Positions 15,001-25,388 of a stretch of 64,000 nucleotides of DNA are shown here, in pieces. The DNA comes from Paragorgia papillata (lineage: Eukaryota; Cnidaria; Anthozoa; Scleralcyonacea; Coralliidae), in NCBI GenBank assembly GCA_035771165.1, contig JAWNZC010000413.1, positions 868,001 to 932,000 on the forward strand, in the 5' to 3' direction. The position numbers and the translations under genes are program-made. How positions within the stretch are numbered: the first letter of the stretch is position 1; each line of letters opens with the position of its first letter. The notes beneath the pieces are model-generated. The model did no database searches and was not told the DNA's origin. It saw only the letters and a program-made list of their open reading frames with translations.

Positions 15001-15466
15001 ATTTTTGAGCACCCTGGCGCTGCAACAAAATTTTTGAGATTTTTTGACCACCCCGGTCCTGTGACAAAATTTGGAGATTTTTTGATCACCCTGGCCCTGC
15101 GACAAAATTTGGAGGTTTTTTTATCACCCTGGCCCTGCGACAAAATTTTGAGATTTTTTGATCACCCTGGCCCTGCGACAAAATTTGGCGATTTTTTGAT
15201 CACCCTGGCCCTGCGACAAAATTTAGAGATTTTTTGACCACCAAGGCCCTGTTAAAAAATATTGAGACTTTTTGACCACTCCGGCGATGGGAGAAAATTT
15301 TGAGAATTTTTGAGCACCCTGGCGCTGCAACAAAATTTTTGAGATTTTTTGACCACCCCGGTCCTGTGACAAAATTTGGAGATTTTTTGATCACCCTGGC
15401 CCTGCGACAAAATTTGGAGATTTTTTGATCACCCTGGCCCTGCGACAAAATTTGGAGATTTTTTGA
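1..15466. repeat. Satellite DNA, 38-bp monomer, about 400 tandem copies
   Basis: A continuous tandem array. The consensus monomer starts ACAAAATTTGGAGATTTTTT and continues GATCACCCTGGCCCTGCG, 38 bp in all. Variant monomers carry GACCACTCCGGCGATG, GACCACCCCGGCCCTG or a TCAAAAAATATTGAGA core, and these variants alternate in blocks. The array enters from the left edge of the window, so its true length is unknown. It stops abruptly near 15466, where unrelated AT-rich sequence begins. Because 38 is not a multiple of three, three monomers (114 bp) make a 38-residue peptide period. Stop codons are rare in the minus-strand frames, which yields long repetitive ORFs (up to 319 codons) that I do not regard as genes. 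Centromeric, pericentromeric or subtelomeric origin is possible, but nothing in the sequence decides it. Confidence 0.97.
1000..3330. repeat. Higher-order repeat block of the 38-bp satellite, ~930-bp unit
   Basis: Blocks of variant monomers repeat almost identically at a 929-930 bp offset; for example the stretches starting at 1239, 2168 and 3098 match by eye over about 195 bp. A GGTACC variant monomer occurs at about 1280, 1813, 2209, 2742 and 3139, so the spacings alternate 533, 396, 533, 397. The 930-bp unit is therefore itself built from two unequal related halves. A truncated monomer (TTTTGGCCACCAAAATTTGG) recurs at about 1990 and 2920, the same offset. This indicates recent segmental amplification inside the array. 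Confidence 0.88.
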
Positions 15467-16254
15467 ACGGTTGAAAGGCAACCGGTCTAGTCATCTTATC
15501 AATGTCTCAGCTACATTTCTATGGTGGTTGCCTGCTTGCAACAAAAAGTTGGCTGCTTGTTATGGCTGTTCTTCGAAGTGTTGTATTTAGGTGAATTTGC
15601 GCCATGTTTCTTGTTTGTTTATGATTGTGAGTTATGCGAATTAGAATAATCAGAACTTCACGCACGCTGATTGGATACATTCTGAATTTAGCAATTCAAA
15701 TGAAACACAAACGTATATTAGACAGCATCAAAAGTAATATTTTGAAGCCTTGGCCGGCCGTCTATTATCTCCGATAATTTCAAGCAAATGATTCAAAACT
15801 AATCACTTCCTGTATTTAAACTAATGCAATTTTGATGGTTCTTTATTAGACTTTACTTGTTCTGTTTGTCGAAGTGTTTGGAATCAAACTATTATAAATC
15901 AACACACCGGCTTTTGCCCCTCGCAAAGCAATACTGCAAAGCTATCAACGCTATTACACAGTCAGCGGTTGTGTTGTTCTGTCAATGTACTTCCGGTAGG
16001 AGAAGTGACCGGCGTCTGTGCCGGCATCGCGCGCGAAAAACTGCTGGGAAATTCGGAAAAGGCTAAAACTTGCATTCGAATGCGTTCTAAGACATTTGCG
16101 ATCGTATCGTTTGGATACAGGAAGTAATAATCTGTGCTAACAAGTTAAGGATAGTTCAGAAGCATTTGCTTGAAATTATCGGAGATAAAGGACAAAAGTG
16201 GAAAACTTTCCCAGGCGAGTACGAATATCATTCTTTAAAGTTAGCAAGTGGAAT
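15467..16254. other. Unique AT-rich sequence right of the satellite, no gene seen
   Basis: The sequence changes from satellite to unique DNA at about 15466, starting with a small hairpin (CGGTTGAAAGGCAACCG, 15468-15484). No ORF here resembles a known protein. The ~69-codon frame at 15857-16066 has no recognisable feature. GGCCGGCCG occurs near 15753. I see no RNA gene. Confidence 0.6.
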
Positions 16255-16257
16255 ATC

Positions 16258-16290
16258 TATAATAATAATAATAATAATAACAATAATGAC
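16258..16290. repeat. (AAT)n microsatellite, possible LINE tail on the minus strand
   Basis: An AAT/ATA trinucleotide tract, slightly interrupted by AACAATAATGAC, followed by TTTATTTAATG. Read on the minus strand it is an AATAAA-like element followed by (ATT)n, the form expected for the 3' end of a CR1/RTE-type LINE; a better supported example of this arrangement lies at 50086-50126. The ~500 bp to its right (to about 16800) would then be LINE 3' sequence, but I could not recognise a coding motif there. Confidence 0.5.
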
Positions 16291-17119
16291 TTTATTTAAT
16301 GAGGGGGGGGAACATTTTGAAATACATTATTACCTCATAACGAGGTACTCTACCTAATGACCCTCTAAGTTCAAATTGAAAACAAGAAATAACAACTAAC
16401 TATCTAACTATATACATGAAGGTATTACGAGACAAAATTTAAAACTATACATATACGGTTACATTGCTATTTTTGTGCTTATAAAAAATATAAAAAACTT
16501 ACAATAAATACCAAAGAACAATAATGGCAAAAAGTTAACTGTAGCAATTGCATTTAACGATATTTTTGCACATTTTACAGGAGAATTGTTCAAGATGATC
16601 AACACTGTAGTTGAGATCATTGAAAAAGGATTTGAATTTAAACTTATACGATGAAAGAGAAAAATTCTCAATTAATTTTAGTTCTATCAAGGATCCATAC
16701 TTATTAAGCACTAAAGATTGCCTTCGAAGCAATCTAAGGCTTGGTTACTATAAATGCACGACTGTAATACAGGCACAGACTGCTAAGAAATAGAGGTTGT
16801 CAAAAAGGAAAAGTAAGTCAATGGTTTTTTAATATTTTTATTGGTTTTCCGAGCAGACATAATAGATTGATGTTTTAGGTTGGCAAAGTGGAAACGTTTT
16901 TTGAGATCACTTTTATTGGGAGTTATTTGTGTGGTGCTACGCCAATATTAAGAGACGAAACAACTCACAGAGCGAATAATATAGAGACAATTTATTAGCA
17001 TAAAGGCCGACCAGGAAAACACAGGAGAATCGTGGAGGAACCAAAGACACTAGATCGAGCCTAACACGAAGTATAACCGATCTGAGGAGGACACACGGTA
17101 TCGCAGGCGCATACAACTG
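16291..17119. other. AT-rich intergenic DNA, no gene recognised
   Basis: Short ORFs on both strands (16459-16732 minus, 16611-16793 plus) overlap one another and match no family I recognise. The stretch may include the 3' part of a degenerate minus-strand LINE. No TIR, RNA gene or promoter motif is visible. Confidence 0.45.
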
Positions 17120-17913
17120 CTGCCTCCTCCACAGGCCCTATTGCATCATGGACAGGTCGCACACGCCGAATTTAGGGCCTGCAAGATCCTGTAAAAAATT
17201 TGGCAAAACTTGGCACGGAATAAATTTGCATAATTAACTACCATTGTTAATAGCCATGGCTATATCCGAAGATTTTGAAGACCATTGAAGACTTATGACA
17301 TACGAATCCTAGCTATAAAATGCAGGAATTGTTGAAGAAAGCAATTACGGTTGAACTTTGTCAACTTTCGGCCGGAATAATCAACGAAAATACACTTTAG
17401 TCTACCCAGAGACTCTTTGGTTTATACTTTTTCTGTTTCCAGAACAACTGAAACTTGAATTACGCTACACTATAGCCTACAATTTAACAAAATTAAATCT
17501 CATTGACTCTTGGTCAGTTGACAGTCTTCGATAGCTAAATAAACCAAAAAACAATACGAAAAACCTGTTACTTTCCTGACCGTCGAATTTGCTTTTGTTC
17601 GCCAGATATTTTCCCCTTCAATTCCTTTTTGTCGCTAAATATATTATTGGCAGAAGGTCGGTGATTCTAAAACATATTGGTTTCTTCATTGTCATGATCT
17701 GTAAGAAAGTTTAGACCGAATTTCCTGGTGGGTCACAGTGTTTAAAGAACTTGGACGTACGTTTGTCGAACAGCGGCCGGAAACTTGCAAGTTCTGTGGC
17801 CTAGTCTCGCTGTGCATAATGGGATCAGTCACCATTTTGTTTACAGGATCTGGCAGGCCCTCTCAACAGCGTGACCTGTCCATGATACAATAGGGCCTGT
17901 GGAGGAGGCAGGA
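17120..17913. mobile_element. Inverted-repeat element, ~794 bp, non-autonomous
   Basis: The outer ends are inverted copies of about 70 bp. On the left (17120-17193) the sequence contains CTGCCTCCTCCACAGGCCC, CATGGACAGGTC and AGGATC-type blocks (there as AAGATCCTGTA). On the right (17840-17913) the reverse complement reads GACCTGTCCATGATACAATA followed by GGGCCTGTGGAGGAGGCAG. The interior has no protein-coding capacity. A MITE or deleted DNA transposon is the simplest reading; no target duplication could be fixed. Confidence 0.6.
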
Positions 17914-17940
17914 TCAGTGGATGGTAATCACTGACCTCAG

Positions 17941-17972
17941 AGGAGGTACGAAGCTCTTCCCACAATGCATTG
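17941..17972 (+). repeat. Dispersed repeat, inverted partner at 20488-20519
   Basis: AGGTACGAAGCTCTTCCCAC followed by AATGCATTGCG. The reverse complement appears almost unchanged at 20488-20519, 2.5 kb away. Probably a conserved end of a dispersed repeat family. Confidence 0.6.
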
Positions 17973-20487
17973 CGCTTGAACCATATTATCAATTTCGCAG
18001 CGGAAATGCTTCGCTTCATTATGAACTTTCGAGGAGTGAACGTGATTTGAAAAATAGTGTTTCGACGTTTGTGGTGCTTAGAACACTTTGGCTTGGGACT
18101 CACATGAAGTTATTTATATTTATTTTGTAACCTAGCAGTACTTCGACGTTTATTATTTCGCCTGATTTGCCGCTATTCACGAATTTACATCTGATTTTCT
18201 GATCAAGGTGACTGCTCGTCGCTCGAGGATCAGATATTATCAACATTGCTGTCTCATCATGTCTCTGAATAGTAATGCGTTTCTAATATTTTGACACTTC
18301 AATACTTTTTTATTGCTTGTTTATGCACTCGAGTAATAACCGTCTTGATCTTAGATTTTGACTTGATCTAAATCATAGGGTATATTTGATATTTTTGTTC
18401 AATACTTTTGTTCATTTTGAAATGAGTTCATTATGTTGTCATTGACGATTACTAGCTTTACCTCAAGTTAATAAGTCTATCTAATTAAGAACTGTTTCAG
18501 GAAACAACTGTTGGTATGTTTGTGCATACAGTTTCTTACCTTTAAAGTGGGTCAGGAAAACATGTCTGATTGTTTATACAGAAAATCAAGATACTGTACA
18601 TGTTTGGACTTAATTAATTCTGTTCCAGGGAAGAAATGATAGTATAATCCATTGGACCAACACATTTTAGTTTAATTCAGTTCAAGACCCACTTTCTTCC
18701 CACATAATTAACTATACTTTCCTCCTAAAATTTAGTTCCCCAAAAGCCATGTTATATTATTCAGTCTTTCACAAGCATATATCAGTCAGTGACACACTAG
18801 TAGTAGTACAGTAAGCATAAAACTAGAGGAAAGGGGCTTAACCCTTTCCTTCCTAGAGATTCCAACTTGATGAGTAAAATCATCTGGCATTAGAGTAAAA
18901 TAATGAAGGGGCATTTTGGGTGGCACAGGAGGGAAAGGAGTTGAATCATTTTCATCAAAAATCCCCTTCTGATATTTTCTTGCAAAAAGCTACCATGCCC
19001 AATAGTGATACAATTCTCTTCTCAATAATTATATCACCAATGCATTTTGTTACATAGACTTCTAGCTTTAATATCTTTGTAATATTAATCAAAGAGTACT
19101 ACACAGCTTTAAAATGTATTTTAAAGTAATGTAAAATATCCCAAAATAAAACTCAAGTGACCGAGGCAATTCTGTTGTGCAACTTTAATATCCACTTTCC
19201 CCTGCTCTTTAATTTGTAAAACCTGCATGTGGTTGGGACCTGGTATGAAATGTTTTTCATGAAGAAGGTTTCCAGAAAACGTTCTGTGGGAACAAAAATT
19301 GAGCATGAACCTGTAAACATGAAATAAGGACCATTACTCAGTAAATCTCTGTATTTCACAACAACAAATGGTGTGTCATGGGGGTAATGTGGAGTGAAAA
19401 TTCATGCACAAGACAACTCGCTGTCACAGGATGAACTTAAGAACAATTACAACTCCTCAAGCGATCTATGGACAGCATGCACACATAATTTGTTGAATGA
19501 AGAAATAGCTAGATAGCCCAAAGTACAAAAGTTGGCACCACATAATATTGAATTAAAACAACAGGTTTTTCTTATTTTTATATATAAAATAAATACACCA
19601 TCAGTACATGTAAAAGTCCTAGTTTAATACAATAGAGCTAAATTATGAAATGGGCTTTCAAATGAGCTACGGAATCAAAGAAAACCAAGCGCAAAATCAA
19701 AACAACGCTCATCTCGACAACTGGCGGTTCTTGGCGCGCTCCGCGGAGACGAAGCGCGAGACCAATTTCAAAGAGCTCTCCTCATTCCAATTCTGGAGCA
19801 ACATGAGAAATTTTGGTACCAAAAGAAAGCGAATTATTTCATGTGTAAACGAGGCAAAATTTTTTTGAATTGTTTGAGGTAACTAAACGCGTCATAATCA
19901 GCGACTGGAGATAGTGCTTGTGAAGAAACCAATATTACGTTACAAATATACTCCTAGAGAGTGTCAAATGACAATAATGACAAAGTAAACGACTTCAAAT
20001 ATTATCTACACAAATTTCACGTTCAAAAGGCCACTTTTTCTAGTAAATGTAACGTAGCTTATGCGCTTACGATTTTCAGAAAATTGAAAATTTAGGTGAT
20101 TTTCAACATTAAACAGTTCTTTAGTTCCTGGAGCAACAAGGAATGTTTTTATACCCACAGAAAGATAATTTCCTGCTTGTTATAATACGCTAATCAGGGT
20201 TCTTGTTGCTTCTATATAACGTCAAATACGTACATATAATCACTCGACACTTTTCGGCCAAGTTCAGTGACCCGTAAAAGCAATAAACATAACATTGGTT
20301 ATTGAGCCGAAACCAGTACGCTACGACAAAACAAACCAGAGAAACATATTTTAGAATATCTTATTAATATCATATAAAGATCTTACCTTTTAAAACGCAG
20401 TTTTTCAATCGAAACAGCGCCAACGAAAATGTCTATAATTTGATCATCAACTGGCACGCACCAAGCTAAGGGAAGAAAACTAAACGC
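17973..20487. other. AT-rich intergenic DNA, no gene recognised
   Basis: About 2.5 kb of AT-rich sequence. The small ORFs (for example 19121-19306 minus and 19650-19868 plus) show no domain, no plausible splice structure and no known family. A locally GC-richer patch at 19720-19790 has no recognisable motif. No RNA gene seen. Confidence 0.55.
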
Positions 20488-20519
20488 AATGCATTGTGGG
20501 AAGAGCTTCGTACCTCCTC
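20488..20519 (-). repeat. Inverted partner of the repeat at 17941
   Basis: CGCAATGCATTGTGGGAAGA followed by GCTTCGTACCTCC, the reverse complement of 17941-17972. It lies just outside the left end of the 20523-23873 element. Confidence 0.6.
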
Positions 20520-20538
20520 TGCACTGACCTACACGCGT

Positions 20539-20830
20539 AAAAACGCACAGCCTGTTGCAAGTTGTCAACAGGCGTTGCAAGTTGTCAACAGGCGTGAACA
20601 GTGTTGTTCGGAACAGCCGTGAACAATGCTGTGCTGCACCCTGTGAACAGTATTGTTAACAGTCCTGTTCATGCCTGTTCGAACAACAATGTTCACGGAT
20701 GATGAATCAACAGGCGTGAACAATGCTGTTCTAACAGTGTTTATCATGCCTGATAACAATCCTGTTTTTACTGTGCCAACAGACGTGAACAATGTTGTTG
20801 CAACAGGCTGTATCAGGGATGTTTTCCTGG
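20539..20830. repeat. Left subterminal motif array
   Basis: A dozen or so copies of AACAGGCGTGAACA, CAATGCTGTTC, AACAGTGTT and similar words in both orientations at roughly 15-30 bp spacing. The same words appear in the right array at 23535-23862. Confidence 0.65.
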
Positions 20831-20894
20831 ACGTAAAAAACTCCGATACGAAAATTTACCCCGGTTGCTTCGAGCCTTCGACAACGAGCAAAGA

Positions 20895-21001
20895 GCTAGT
20901 CTCCATCGCAGCCGTTCTTATGGCGATCCTATTCTTCGATCTTATTTTTCCAAGGACCGAAGAATAGCACAGGTAGGAAAACGGCTGCGAAGGAGACTAG
21001 C
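20895..21001. repeat. Hairpin, ~44-bp arms
   Basis: GCTAGTCTCCATCGCAGCCG (from 20895) pairs imperfectly with CGGCTGCGAAGGAGACTAGC (ending 21001). The inner blocks ATTCTTCG and CGAAGAAT also pair. A small fold-back MITE, probably nested inside the larger element. Confidence 0.6.
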
Positions 21002-22413
21002 AAATCGCAAGCTATCGAAAAACTCGACACAATACAGAAGAAACGGGTTCGAGATGGAGACAAATAAAACTCTGCGACTGAAACAACAGGTATGTAAAAA
21101 AACTTTATTCTGTTTAAACGTACATATAATGTGTTTTAGAACAATGAAAAAAGATATATGTTCTGTTATATGTATAAAAACAAAAACCCGAAGTAAACAA
21201 TGTTAGGATGCAATATATTTGCTTGCAAGTTGCAATAGTCTTTAATATTCAAAACCCAAGTTTCTCATTGCCAAACTACTCTGTCTATGAGTTGATCTCC
21301 AGGTCGCAGTTTTGAAATTCTCTTCCAAACTATTAAAAGAGAAAAGAAACACATTTGATTAGTGCCTGGAACTCGTGATTCGTAAACAAATTCTCCAATT
21401 TCTATTATTTTTCAGCCACATATGTTGAATGCTAAGCAAATTCTTCTTCTAATTAATATATTTCTTCTTGTCTGGCAAAACTGAAATTTACAAAGTGAAC
21501 TCAGTAATGAAGAAAAACAAATATCAGTTTTTTATAGTTATAAATTGCTATCAGCTATGAATTATCTCCATGTGAAGCCAGTGCTATAAAGCAAAATACT
21601 TACATGTAGATCCTATTATCCTAGCTTCTTGTTAAGCCCAAGTGCCATTAAGCTAGCTATATAAAAAGAAAATTAAGACAAATATCAAACATGGTATCTA
21701 GTTTCTAATAAATTAAACCTGTTTAATTAAATTGCCAATTAATTAAGGTCTTATTTTTTCATGCATTTACTCACATATACTTACAATAGCATCAGTTGTT
21801 GCCATTACATATCTGTTAATCAAGCCATGTACTGTATACTGTAAAGAAAGAGAAAACAGAGAACACATTTAGTTCTTGAAACCTGGTTGGGGTTTTTCTG
21901 CCTTAGTGCAATGAATGTTGGTTGACAAAGCTAAATATTTCATTCTTTTCTTGTCTTTTTCCTGAAACAGTTCCTATAAAAACCAAAATATTTTCCTTGC
22001 AGCACTGCATCATGCTGTTGTGCAGTGTATTTATATATTTTTCATGCATTTTTTGCTAAATGCTTATTGTATTTTTTAACAGAAATTTTGCAGTCATTTG
22101 GCATATCTAAAAGGAAATCTTAGGGGCTGTTTACATGAGTTGACTCAACCAAGCTCCTCAAGCTGCAAGAGAAGTTTAATTTCAATTCTCTTACAATTAT
22201 TATGTACACTGATATTAAAGGAATGTTATTACCTGAACTGAAAGATGAGTCCAAATGGCTACAGGTACAGATGAGCATCCTGGAGCATGCTAGCTAGTCC
22301 TAAATTTCTTGGCTATCTGATGTGATATTCCCTGTATTTTAAATAAAAGGACCTTAAATTAGAGTAATGTACCGTGTAAAACTTTGAAATATAGCTTTTG
22401 GAAGTCTCCATGC

Positions 22414-22433
22414 ACACCCCCCCCCCCCCCCCC
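22414..22433. repeat. Poly-C tract
   Basis: An uninterrupted run of about 20 C residues within AT-rich DNA. Length is unreliable in most assemblies. Confidence 0.8.
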
Positions 22434-23534
22434 CATCTCCTCTATGCTTGCATCTAACCTTGGGGCTGATCCATATTTGTTTCTTGCATTATGTGAAATG
22501 CAATGCAAAAAATGAAAAAACACCCACATGCACCCTGCCTCCCAATAGGTTGAACAACTATTAACCTCCTTTAGAATGGCTGATTTTCTTCCAAATTGAA
22601 TATAAATAATCTTCCACACCTCATACAAAAATGGCTGGACTGAATTTTATTGTTTGGCATGGTTTGCCAGGGAATCATTTTTAATAGTACATCATGTGAA
22701 AAGGCATTGCAACAATTAATATACCTACCTCTCATTTTTGACAAAAATGTGGTCTATTATGAAGGTGGTCCAAAAACCCAACAAGTGAAATTATTATGGG
22801 GGCCACTTTTTAATATGGTCAGCTATGCATGAACTTGAAGCTATAATGCTCTGATGATTGCAACTCATAATCAGGTAGTTGTTAAAAATTATGTGGAGTT
22901 AGTCAATGAGAAGGGTGCCAAAATTTGTCAGAAGAAACTTATTTTCTACTATTAGTATATTTCTTACTATAATATTAAACATATTAGTTATTTGGATAGT
23001 TCACACTCACCTTTATTTAGTTGAAAAGAAAACCACTTTGTCTTTGAATAGAAAAAGTAAAAAAAAAAACTTCCTTGCTGCTGACACCATAACTTTTTGT
23101 GGAGCAGTCCATCTTTGATTTCACCTTTTATTAACCTCTTTACAATCTTTGTGTTTCTTTGTATTTAAAAAAACACAGCATCCACTTCTTTATAGTTTTC
23201 ATAATAGCTTTCTGTCTTCGCCTGTCAAAAAAACTGTCTTTTTTTCATCTTCAAGACACTGTAAATCCACACGGGTTTTGGTACATATTTTCAGCGACAA
23301 AAACACTTGCAGAAAGATGCCACAACTTGAAATTAACATTGGACTATTATATTTTTGAAAAGACGTGAAGTTTTGAGTGCTTTAATTGAGAATTCGGCTC
23401 TCTTCTGTTCGTTTTTCCATGCCAGATATTAAAAGCGTTCACTTCCCCTTTTCTTTTATCGCTCACGAACCGATTCGCCAAAATAACCGCGAGAAAATCG
23501 CGTGTGCATACAGTTCATACGCTATTTTTGTCCA

Positions 23535-23862
23535 ACAACACTGTTCACGCCTGTTGAAACAACATTGAACAACCATGTGAATCCAACAGTGTTGTTCATG
23601 CATGATACATCAGATTGTTATGGCATGATGTAGTAACAGTGCTGAACAGCCATGTTATAACAACAGTGAACAATGCTGTTCTAACAGTGTTGTTCTCTCC
23701 TGTTCCAACAGCCATGAACAGCTACTGTTGCTTCATCATTACAGAACAATACTGTTGGAACAATGATGAACAATACTGTTGGTTCAACAGTGCTGTTCAC
23801 GCATGATAGCCGCCTTGTTACAGTACTGTTCAGCCATCATTGTTGCAACAACCTGTGCTATT
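23535..23862. repeat. Right subterminal motif array
   Basis: Contains AACACTGTTCACGCCTGTTG, AACAGTGTTGTTCATGC, GAACAATGCTGTTC and related words, mirroring the array at 20539-20830. Confidence 0.65.
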
Positions 23863-24226
23863 TTTGGCTGTGTATATTATGTATAACTGGCCTGCGGGTG
23901 CTGCACAAAAATGTGTGACCATTTTCAGATTCAGAATGGCGGCATTTCTAGGTCCTTCTGCTAATGGTAGCGACCACTGACTTGTATTTATCGCAACTTC
24001 GTTAATATTGTTTTCAATATTTATGTAAATGCAAGGCGATTTTTGTCACTTTACATGCATGGATGGTCATTGTTAATTCTGGAACCAAGACTGAAAAGGC
24101 GTACTGAATTATTTGTCTGACCAAACAGGAATATCAGTAGAACATGATGTCGAGTTTGTATATAAACAAAATATCAGTTTACGTTTGTTGCTGAGCGGCC
24201 CAGGACATTTTCACGATAAGAGACTT

Positions 24227-24337
24227 AGACCCCGTTTACACTAAAGCAAAAGTATCCGGATTCACATTGTTTTTCATCCTCATGGGAATAAAAAACAATG
24301 TGAATCCGGAAACGTTTGCTCTAGAGTAAACGGGGTC
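24227..24337. mobile_element. Fold-back MITE, 111 bp
   Basis: Ends are AGACCCCGTTTACACTA and AGAGTAAACGGGGTCT; the inner blocks AATGTGAATCCGGA and TCCGGATTCACATT also pair, so nearly the whole unit folds into one hairpin. A related pair of ends occurs at 59417-59583. Confidence 0.7.
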
Positions 24338-24603
24338 TTATTGTAGCTCTGAACTACAACATGTACATAATTACTAGACAATTATTCTCGGGTGTACGGC
24401 ACGAATAATCAGCAATAAAATAAACAGTTGACCCCAGTTCTACAAAATTTTGTTTTATGAAGTCGCCAGCTCGCTATTCAAGGGCAAGCGATGAAAAACA
24501 CGAAAAAATCGTAAAGAAGCGAAGCGTAGCCGAGTTCTCCTTAATAGATTGTCTTTATGCCTTTTCCAAGTGTCGTTATTTAACAAATAAAACATAAAGC
24601 TCC

Positions 24604-24745
24604 ATGCATATGTACTCTTATAAAGGCAAGTTTGACGTTATTTGAACACGAAAGAAGTTGAGTAGAGGCACGAGGCGATAGCCGAGTGCGTTTACACTTC
24701 TTTCGTGTTCAAATGACGTCAAATGTGTCTTTATGTACATATGCA
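24604..24745. mobile_element. Fold-back MITE, ~142 bp
   Basis: ATGCATATGTACTCTTATAA with TTTGAACACGAAAGAAG on the left pairs with CTTCTTTCGTGTTCAAA and TTTATGTACATATGCA on the right. The loop is GC-richer (GCACGAGGCGATAGCCGAGTGC). Confidence 0.65.
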
Positions 24746-24954
24746 CAGGAGCGGTATGTTTTATTTGTTTTATAAAATAAGAAGGAAAAATACAAGATAA
24801 AATGGGCATTTTTAAAAGTTTGTCGATTTCTCGCAAGCGATAAACAAGTCATTCGCAAGTCACTTAACGGCTTCCTTTTACAAGAATTTTGTTTTTATTT
24901 GCATATTATTATATAAAATAGAGTGTTTTATTGATTTTTCCGCCACTAAAAAAA

Positions 24955-25010
24955 GTGATAATCTCACATGTGCGATTATTTATGATAATCGCACATGTGA
25001 CGATTATCGC
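24955..25010. repeat. Near-perfect palindrome, ~56 bp
   Basis: GATAATCTCACATGTGCGAT and ATCGCACATGTGACGATTAT are inverted copies separated by a few bases. No gene function can be assigned. Confidence 0.6.
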
Positions 25011-25082
25011 TGAATCAGCATTATAGTTTAATGCAGTTTTTGCAAGGCAATAGGACAATTTTTTTATATAATAAACAGAACA

Positions 25083-25214
25083 TACATGGATGCTTGCAAA
25101 TATGAAATTTATTTCTCGTGTTGAACAGGATATGTCACTCGTTCGCTTCGCTCACTCGTGAGATATCCTGGTCAACACTCGAAATAAATTTCATATTTCC
25201 GCACATCCATGTAT
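25083..25214. mobile_element. Fold-back MITE, ~132 bp
   Basis: TACATGGATG with AAATATGAAATTTATTTCTC on the left pairs with GAAATAAATTTCATATTT and CATCCATGTA on the right. The loop contains GTTCGCTTCGCTCACTCG. Confidence 0.7.
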
Positions 25215-25388
25215 TATTCTCTATTGAACGCACTTCAAAGAGTTCCTGTCGATTCTAAAAATATCACCGAGATATATATAAAGCCAGTAAGCCACACAAC
25301 TGTTCAGAACACGTCACTTGTCTGGTTTGCAATGTCAACATAACATGTCGGTCTAAAAATCTATTATTCATATGAATTGAAGACCAAT

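Larger units (their letters stand above)
20523..23873. mobile_element. 3.35-kb element with TIRs and symmetric subterminal motif arrays
   Basis: The left end reads ACACGCGTAAAAACGCACAG then CCTGTTGCAA. The reverse complement of the right end reads ACACAGCCAAAAATAGCACA then GGTTGTTGCAA, an imperfect ~30-bp terminal inverted repeat. Inside each end is an array of short direct and inverted copies of a motif close to AACAGTGTTGTTC or GTGAACAATGCTGTT (20539-20830 and 23535-23862). The 2.7 kb between them has no recognisable transposase. Subterminal repeat arrays of this type are transposase-binding regions in CACTA, hAT and Mutator-like elements, so a non-autonomous DNA transposon is the best reading. 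The superfamily is unresolved. Confidence 0.6.

Noticed and set aside
1..15466. CRISPR-like regular array
   Set aside because: There are no unique spacers: the repeats are head-to-tail monomers in a eukaryotic context.
22..15481. About 80 overlapping ORFs on both strands with SKNLKIL/KKSPNFVA-type repeats
   Set aside because: They are products of the stop-poor 38-bp satellite; many begin at TTG, frames overlap in sense and antisense, and there is no splice or domain evidence.
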